Shown piece after piece: positions 45,101 through 64,000 of a stretch of DNA of 64,000 nt. The stretch is taken from positions 4,921,155 through 4,985,154 of the forward strand of contig OZ014422.1 in NCBI GenBank assembly GCA_963965975.1, given 5' to 3'. Every line of letters begins with the position of its first letter. Position 1 is the first letter of the stretch. The DNA comes from Xestospongia bergquistia. Its lineage: Eukaryota > Porifera > Demospongiae > Haplosclerida > Petrosiidae. The notes under the pieces were generated by a model. The model was not told the origin of the DNA. It saw only the letters and a program-made list of their open reading frames with translations, and did no database searches. The position numbers and the translations under genes were made by a program.

Positions 45101-47940
45101 AAAGTAGGTAGAAAAGAATGCTTTCCTTGCTCTTCTGGGCAATCTAAAAAGTTCAAACACAAATGTGATCACTTGTCAACAGATACATGTCTTCCTAAAA
45201 GACTACTAATATTCTAATTCTCAATAAAGGTCATCATCTTAAGTGGATTAGTGTACTCTGCAGTCCAAGACCAGGTGATGTTGAACAACATCTAAGCTTA
45301 TATGGGCCATCAACTCTAAATTTTTTTTCATGTATAGGGTATTAGTCTGACACCTTTTAAACTCATTTCATAGCAACTGACCTTGATGTTGAGCTCCTAC
45401 TGCAAACTGCTGAGATACTTGGCAATATTGGGATACTTCAATTTTACAAGAACTTTTGTTGCCACTCACTCCTTGACCTGTAAAACCAAGCATGAGAAAG
45501 AGGGAGTTATCTTCTGAGCAACTAGATAGCAGATACTGTAACCAGTGGTCACTGATCATATAGCTTCATGCAAACAATTGTTACTAGACTGAGTTGGTGT
45601 AGTCAATATACTGGCAATATGCCTAACCGTGGTGCATTTATATCTGTTAGGCCTTGAAGCCATTGTTATGGAGATCAAGTTTGAAACACATAACATTTAA
45701 ACCACATCACAGACAAATGTCTAGTCTGACTTAGTTTTGAAACGTCATGCAATGAGCTGAGCTAATATTAAACAAACTGTGGTTTGAGAAAAAAAATAGG
45801 TTCATTTTCCAATTACAAATTCTCATATTCAATTTTAAAAAAGGAAATAATTTTATATACCACTACTACCACTACTACAATGGGACTTTCACATGTTATA
45901 TTCTTTGATCTGGTTTAGCATTAGGTTACACCAACATACCATTTCTAAATCATCTTTCAGTATCTTTCTAAACAAAAAATAAGTTGCTAGTCTTCTACAT
46001 TAGTGTCTATTAGCATGAAGCTAAACAAATGAGTTGAGGTCAGAATCATAGAACCAACAGACAACTCCAGAGGAAGAAGAAAGTGTTAAAGGAGGGAACA
46101 AGGATATGTACATATGAGAAGTACAACTCATTTAAAACTCACTCAAAAATTGTATTATTAGTAGGTTTAGTGTATTATATGTCAAAGCCAGTAGTCTCCC
46201 TCATGCCTACTGCGAAGATACTCCTACTCTAAGCTAATGTAACAAGTTATAACAACACTGTTAACTCAACCAAAACAACCCTCCTCTCTCATTGGTAACA
46301 TGAGATGTCATCATAGATATTTGAGTAAAGAGAGACTTATCAAAACACACAAACTGAACTGATCTTTCATCAGTTAATACACTCTCAACTCATACTATTT
46401 AATTCTCCTTTTTAGCTAGGGTACTAAAAAATCCATTTTCTTCACAAGCTAATTTGAGTAGTAGGAGCAATCAATTATTGTCAACACAAGTTTTATCTCT
46501 TGTAACCACAGTACAGGTTACTATAGGCTTGCATTTAAGTATAATAGAGTATTGCTAGTAACAAGAAACATATTTAGATAACAATAAACAAATGTTAGAA
46601 TGTCATCAGAAATCAATAATATAAATAAATAATATCATATCATAATAAGTATCTATCAACAAATGCACTTTTGACCCCAGCTTATTATTATTATATTAAC
46701 AATATTCATAACTTTGTTGCTATGTGTTACCAAATATGCAATAAACAGGGACAAACAAGAGATTTAATTCTGTGAATAGTATTTAAAGAATTTTAACACC
46801 ATCTGCTCTTCACAACAAAACCACTACATCTTAAATATTAAACTAAGTTCCTTATAATATACATATATATTATGTAATAATAATTATATCAATAGTTTAG
46901 CAATTAATTAGGAAGATCAAAGAAACTATTAACAGATAATGAAGTAAATGACCTTTGAAGGTAACTACGCTTGACAAAGTTGGGAAATACCATAGTGCTA
47001 TCATCATATATAAATATTAACCATACAGGAGTACAGTGTGTAAACAAGACATGCAGTGCTAGTTGTACTTTCAAAAACTACAAAGTGCAAGTGGGTGGAT
47101 TTGTGTGCATCATGGTCATGTGCCTAAGCAGACATGAGAGGAAGAGTTGTCAAAAGTTATCAAGTCAGCAAAACAGATCAATAGGTCTATACAGGACATT
47201 ATAGTTCCATTGAAGGAAGTGAGGTGTTATTAGTCAAAGGTTAATAAGTTATATTGTGGTTGACCAATGCTAAAACATATTTGTAAAATCATTCTAATAA
47301 AGGGTGTTGGCTTGCAAGCCACAAGTCTAACAAATTTTGACCGCACCTATCACCAATGATAGATCATATCCCCTCACACCTATACCTCCCTGTCACAGAA
47401 ACTTTTAGCAGTCCTACTTTGAAATCAATCAACCCATACTCTTTTTAATGAAAAACTCCAGCCCTTTCTTTTGTCACTGTCACCTTAGTGTGTTTTTTCA
47501 GCCTCAAGTACCTCCTTGAGGTAGTCTATTGCTAAGAGTTCCTTTGCCACAGAGGTAAAATCTGTCTTAAAATAAACACTCCACCTCATCTGGAGAAATC
47601 TTAGAGTGTCATTAAGTGACAGTTATTACAACTTAAAAATCAGAATTTGTCAGAAATTCTGTCCCAAGATCCATCTAGCCATTGTAATAACATTAAATGT
47701 TGAATAGAACTAATTTCCTTAAGGTAACACCTTAAGTCTCTATTCTTTACTTGTATTGTACATTGTCATTAAAAGGATCACAATAAGAACATTAACTGAG
47801 CCAGGTGGCTCTCTTAGATAGAGTTAAGAATATGCTAACTTGTACTTATAGCAACAACATATTGCATTATCTACTATCTGAAGTGGCTAACCTTTAAGAT
47901 CACTTGAGAGAGAATCAGAGGCTCCACCCATGAAACCCGC
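42192..47940 (-). CDS. Class I bHLH transcription factor (E-protein, TCF3/4/12-daughterless family), 5' incomplete
   Basis: Eleven exons join in phase: 47940-47892, 44601-44537, 44204-44075, 44027-43899, 43795-43734, 43673-43520, 43465-43347, 43295-43247, 43184-42941, 42850-42705, 42649-42192 (at least 534 aa). The bHLH is diagnostic: [20 protein letters not shown], helix 1 [11 protein letters not shown], helix 2 [20 protein letters not shown], then the E-protein-specific [19 protein letters not shown]. The N-terminal part is Pro/Ser/Gln-rich, as in activation regions of E-proteins. It would bind E-boxes as a homodimer or heterodimer with tissue-specific bHLH proteins. The first coding exons (AD1) were not found; the gene probably starts between 47.9 and 50.5 kb, head to head with USP8. 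The 47940-47892 exon is the least certain. Confidence 0.92.
44602..47891. other. 3.3-kb intron of the E-protein gene
   Basis: No exon or RNA gene was recognised on either strand. Open frames on the minus strand (about 45160-44815, 45559-45368) lack matching splice sites or family similarity. Such long introns contrast with the 50-100 bp introns elsewhere in the gene. Confidence 0.5.
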
Positions 47941-50700
47941 CTGACAAACAGAACTCTACATAAGCAAAAAAGAGTATTCTAATTTCCTGTCATTAAACAT
48001 TTGTGTAACATATCAAAGACTTATTATCACATAAATGGGAGGGCTGTATAAAGCAAAAAGCTAAAGTCACATTACCTAATATAGGTACCAGTGTAAACAC
48101 AAGGGTGTACTCCAAAAGATAGTTGATTTAGCATATAGCAAATACATGAATAGAAATATTAATAAAAGCAAGTATGAATAGTCATAACTTGTTAGATGTG
48201 TTAAGTATTGTTGACACAAATAACAAGCCAGGAGGAGCTGCTCTAAGTGAGGCCTCTGAAAGGCACCATGTTGCTAGGCAACCAAGAGGTCTCAAAGGTG
48301 AGTCATAATATGATTACAAGATGACCACATCTTCAGAATAATATAGAGGAGGAGTGATAAATACCTGTGTTTTTAAAAATTAGAGGCATAAAATTGTGTA
48401 ACATAAATCATGACATTAGTCATTGTTGTTGTTTTTGTTCACCATCAATTGAAGCCAACAGCTGCTGCTAGATATTTTTGGTAGCTATCCAGTATGGTAT
48501 ATACAGCTTAAACTCACTAGCTATACTAGCAAAAACAACATATCCCACCTTATTAAGTTACTGAACCAACAACCCCTTTTGCAATGGAGCAGAGACTTGC
48601 TTGAATAAGATATGCAAACTCTTTTTCCAAAGTTTTGTTAGCTTGTCTTAGAGCACCAAACTCATTAGATAATTAGAGGGAATTGCTTATTAACATCACA
48701 AAGGCAAGTATTAATAGAAGGCAATGTTTTAGCACCACTTAGCACTAGGCAATTGACACTCATACCTGATTATAACATTAACCATACATAATCTAGTTAA
48801 AGCTAGCCTTGAGAGTCAGCCATATCAGTTTTCAATAGCTGTTTATCACAGTTACTGGGATAGTAAATACCTGACATTCTTTTGAGATAGAGATGCCAGT
48901 CAATATAATAAGGGTAGTTTTAAAGAATAGAAGGAATGCAAGTCATGATAAGCATGATTAATAATGGTATAATCAACCAAGTTATATAAACTGTCTAAAT
49001 ATACACAGAGATAATCATAAAGGGATAGACAGAAGAATGCATCTCTAGACTTCTATAAAAACAAGACTTGATATCAAAAATTACATCATCAATGACAATA
49101 GCAGTGACCTTCATTCATTATGTATGACATGACAACTACATAGACAGCCTAGAAACAGTAAATACCCTAGACAATAATGGATATGTGGTTATACTGATGT
49201 AACTTAGTTATGTCCTTCATTCCTCACATAATTAAACCTCGGGACTATAAACATGTTGGTATAATATCTACACACCAATTTTCACTTTTTGGAATTAATA
49301 GTTCAAATAACCACTACTCCTATATAGCAACCTCAGTAGACTTGTAGTAGAGAAAATGACAAATACACACTTATATTACTATAAAAGCATTAGGTTACAC
49401 AAGACCATGTCATGTAAGCTAATATATACTAGACAGAACTTCCATGGTTTCTTAATGCTATCAACATGTATAGCAAATATGAGGGAAAGGGAGTTGACAT
49501 TAACTGGTTTCTGACTAATGGCAGAAGGATGGACGAAGAATTATTCATTAGACTTAATGGAAAATTACTTGAGGTAGTCAGAGATCTTATAGAAACCAAA
49601 AAATATCACAACATCTGTGGCTGGGGGAAGAGTAAACTCAGTTGAGGAGGTGGTAGATCAAGGCAAACTTATCAGAGGAGGGGACAAGAAATTCTTTCTA
49701 AGAAACATACAGGAACTGGGTTAAACATGATATTTCTAAGAAGATAAATATGAGTGCTTGTGTTAAAAGTGAATGGTAATTCCTTGGGTTTGATGGACCA
49801 CCCTAACACTTGAGCCAATAGGACTCTTAAGAGGTGGCTCTTATCAGAATGTCCCAGCCACTTAAATACAATAGAAACACCAATACCACTTTACCTCTCC
49901 TATATATATATGATCCATTTTCAACTGTGAATAGATCACTGGCCACAACTATTCACAAACTGCCATTATTCATTCAACTACTACCAACAGAGATGGCAAA
50001 GGAACCCTTTTTAAGCTGATAATTAACTAAGTGCTTCACTCAATGCCAACTGTTAATATTGCTCAGAGCAGTTAACATCATTAGCATTTAGCATGAGAAT
50101 AAACACAATTAGCAGGACAGAGATACTGCAAAATACTTGAACAATTCATAGGTACAAGTCTTGCACAGCTCTAACTTGTACAAGAACTGTCTACACTAAA
50201 AATACATACATAAGTGTCTGCTTCTCACCTCTGTGTTTAGACTAGATTTGCTAGTTATTTCTGCACAAGTCCTGGGCATTCCACTATACATACAATATTG
50301 ATGATGATGGTTTAGATATTATCCCAAATTTTCCAAGACTGCTACTGTTGAAGGGAGTAGTGAGTGCCTGAATGGTGAATTGTTCTGCAGTTGAGAGAAG
50401 CCAAACAGAAAAAGTAGTAGTGATTGCAGTCTTACAAGATCAAGGCAACACATAGTTGCATGACTGAGTCCCACAATATAGTATAATCTATATATACTTA
50501 CCTGTCGCTAGTATTTGTTAGTCTTTCTATACGGACTTTGATGCTATACTCTTGTTATCCTTCGGTGACTACAAGTCAGTTACTGAGCTTTCTAGCAGCA
50601 TGTCTTGTTCATGTAACCTATTTATTAACTATATTCATAAGAAGGACTTTAATTAAAGGGTGTGTTCAAGGCGTGGCATATTATCACGGGACGAGACAAA
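47941..50700. other. Upstream part of the E-protein gene / USP8 5' flank
   Basis: It should hold the E-protein's first exon(s) and the USP8 promoter. I could not identify the AD1 'LSDLLDF'-type exon. A possible plus-strand exon is listed at 48174-48297. Confidence 0.4.
48174..48297 (+). CDS. Candidate coding exon, unrecognised (low confidence)
   Basis: An ATG-initiated frame MNSHNLLDVLSIVDTNNKPG continuing to ...RQPRGLK ends at a strong donor (AAAG|GTGAGT) with phase 1. Its GC content and residue composition are more protein-like than the surrounding intron. No partner exon was found downstream, and it lies opposite to the E-protein gene, so it could equally be chance. No function is proposed. 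Confidence 0.25.
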
Positions 50701-62707
<12,007 letters not shown>

Positions 62708-63289
62708 AAAATGATACAAACAGTCATTTTTTACTCCAGAAAAAAATTATATTCAGCAAGAATGTCATATGTATATCTATTGTTTCTTAGTAATTATCTT
62801 AATTATGTTAACTGAGTGATTTCATTGTAAACATTACACTTGTCACAGTTTGTATTGCACATATTTTGACGATAAAGTCGTTATTACAAATTATGAGGAG
62901 TTTTGTAACTTAGCCTCACTTATTGTCATCAACTTGTTAGGCTGCACAGATGTACATGAATTTGTAGGGTGTTTGTTCCTTAGTAAATGTTACACAACAC
63001 AGCTGGGATGGCATGCGCAGGTAATAGGTGGAGGCAATAAAATAGGCTTTTATGGTAAGTAATTAAACTAAAGTTTCCTGATTAACTTTATTAAGCTCAA
63101 TATCCTATTGATTAAAGAAATGTCTGAATATATCCCACATTATCCATTTCATGTGCACCTGTTTAAAATACTAGACATAACTTGCCACTACTGGCCAATG
63201 TTAATATGATAAGAAATAATTAAGAATAACTTAATAATGTCTTATGCATGATATAGCAAATGTCCTACTGTTTTGTTTTAAGAGTTAAT
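62708..63289. other. Convergent intergenic region, USP8 / GAMT
   Basis: 3' flanks of two convergent genes. A 70-codon open frame at 62850-63062 has no recognised similarity or splice partners and is not called. Confidence 0.45.
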
Positions 63290-63991
63290 TTAATCTTTAA
63301 TGATAGTGGGTGCTATCATTTGTTCGTAGCTGTAATATCGACATTCAGATGGAGGTGATATTGGCAATATTTCTGTTTTTATATTCTCCTTAAGAAAACC
63401 AGCTTCAATTAAGTGAGGCACCTGTGTTTCTTGAAACATTTGTTCAATATCAGTATACTTCCCTTTTAACAGCTCTCCCCAGGATGTCAGGTTACAATAA
63501 GTCAGGACACCTCCTGGTTTTAAGAGACGATAAGCATGCTCCTTAATAAATTCAAATTGATGGGTGTGCCATGTTTCTTCAGACAGTGGGTATGTATCAT
63601 ACATAATCCCATCAAATGAACCATCAGATAATGTTGGTACAACATCTTGCCATAGACCTTTAAGTGGTGTTACTTTATGTGGCATAGTAATTGACCACTT
63701 CAGTAGTCGATCAAACACTTCATCATTACATTCAATAATGACATGTTCATCAATATTACAAGATTGAATTTTTGTGGCTGATATTGCCAACCCAAAACCT
63801 ATTTCCAAAACCTTACCACCTCGACTACCAGCTATGGATGCCAACTTGTGCATATAAGGTGTTTCCCAGCGCTCCATGACAGGTTTCCCAAGAATCACTA
63901 AATGCTCATTACCATCTGTAAAAGTAGCTTTAGCTTGTTCCCATTCTTGCTTGCAGTCTTCACCATCTGAAAAAATTTTTCCACCCTCCAT
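63290..63991 (-). CDS. GAMT: Guanidinoacetate N-methyltransferase
   Basis: An intronless frame of 233 aa (human 236), start ATG at 63991-63989, 9 bp inside the window edge. Landmarks: [14 protein letters not shown] (N-terminal substrate-covering motif), [18 protein letters not shown] (SAM motif I), [15 protein letters not shown] (acidic residue binding the SAM ribose), [20 protein letters not shown] (active-site Asp region), [19 protein letters not shown], and the C-terminal [15 protein letters not shown]. It transfers methyl from S-adenosylmethionine to guanidinoacetate, making creatine, in the cytosol. The lack of introns stands out among heavily split neighbours and could reflect retroposition or intron loss. 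Its 5' flank is outside the window. Confidence 0.96.
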   Translation of the reverse strand: MEGGKIFSDGEDCKQEWEQAKATFTDGNEHLVILGKPVMERWETPYMHKLASIAGSRGGKVLEIGFGLAISATKIQSCNIDEHVIIECNDEVFDRLLKWSITMPHKVTPLKGLWQDVVPTLSDGSFDGIMYDTYPLSEETWHTHQFEFIKEHAYRLLKPGGVLTYCNLTSWGELLKGKYTDIEQMFQETQVPHLIEAGFLKENIKTEILPISPPSECRYYSYEQMIAPTIIKD

Positions 63992-64000
63992 TATTTCTTT

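Noticed and set aside
45368-45559. Additional E-protein exon
   Set aside because: No acceptor/donor pair compatible with neighbouring phases and no E-protein similarity.
62850-63062. 70-codon plus-strand frame after USP8
   Set aside because: No Met near its start context, no splice partner, no recognised similarity; likely chance.

Overview
The window is nuclear DNA of an animal. It is AT-rich, and almost every gene is split by short GT-AG introns of roughly 45-120 bp, with a few kilobase-scale ones. The gene set is metazoan: a class I bHLH E-protein, 4E-BP, a GORAB golgin, an AKAP7-like 2H protein, USP8, GAMT, ferrochelatase and a Rab. Compact spacing, tiny introns and a divergent/convergent layout would suit a demosponge. 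That placement is inference; no ribosomal or mitochondrial marker is present to confirm it. All gene models were spliced by hand from the sequence, with reading phase checked across each junction.

Region 1 (1-12.5 kb): the 5' part of a COP1-like RING gene (minus strand), then four copies of an unrecognised two-exon gene family (one plus, three minus). Two of the copies are near-identical recent duplicates. The introns and flanks are full of foldback and inverted-repeat elements, including a 170-bp palindrome flanked by 14-bp direct repeats, and a displaced fragment of the gene lying at 19.6-25.5 kb.

Region 2 (13-19.6 kb): a transposon graveyard. A Ginger-like integrase element (about 13.9-18.0 kb) carries a Ulp1-type protease plus PHD finger and a 32-bp satellite-like array. 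It lies inside minus-strand remnants of a USP-like and SWIM-zinc-finger gene. The integrase is broken; the protease/PHD frame is open.

Region 3 (19.6-42.6 kb): a dense housekeeping block. In order: a DH-PH-MORN protein (-), DHFR (+), a mucin-stalked membrane protein (-), a TPR protein (+), ferrochelatase (-), Rab (+), COX7C (-), AKAP7-like 2H protein (+), NADP isocitrate dehydrogenase (-), 4E-BP (+) and GORAB (+). Strands alternate almost perfectly, so neighbours share short divergent 5' regions (172-404 bp between start codons) or closely spaced 3' ends.

Region 4 (42-64 kb): an E-protein gene (-) with long introns, USP8 (+) over 12 kb with an inserted WW domain, and an intronless GAMT gene (-) ending at the window edge.

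Functionally, heme synthesis, one-carbon metabolism, respiration, NADPH supply and creatine synthesis sit beside signalling and trafficking genes (4E-BP, Rab, GORAB, USP8, Rho-GEF). The block reads as ordinary gene-dense chromosome. The accessory interest lies in 1-19.6 kb and in the domain architectures of the DH-PH-MORN protein and USP8.
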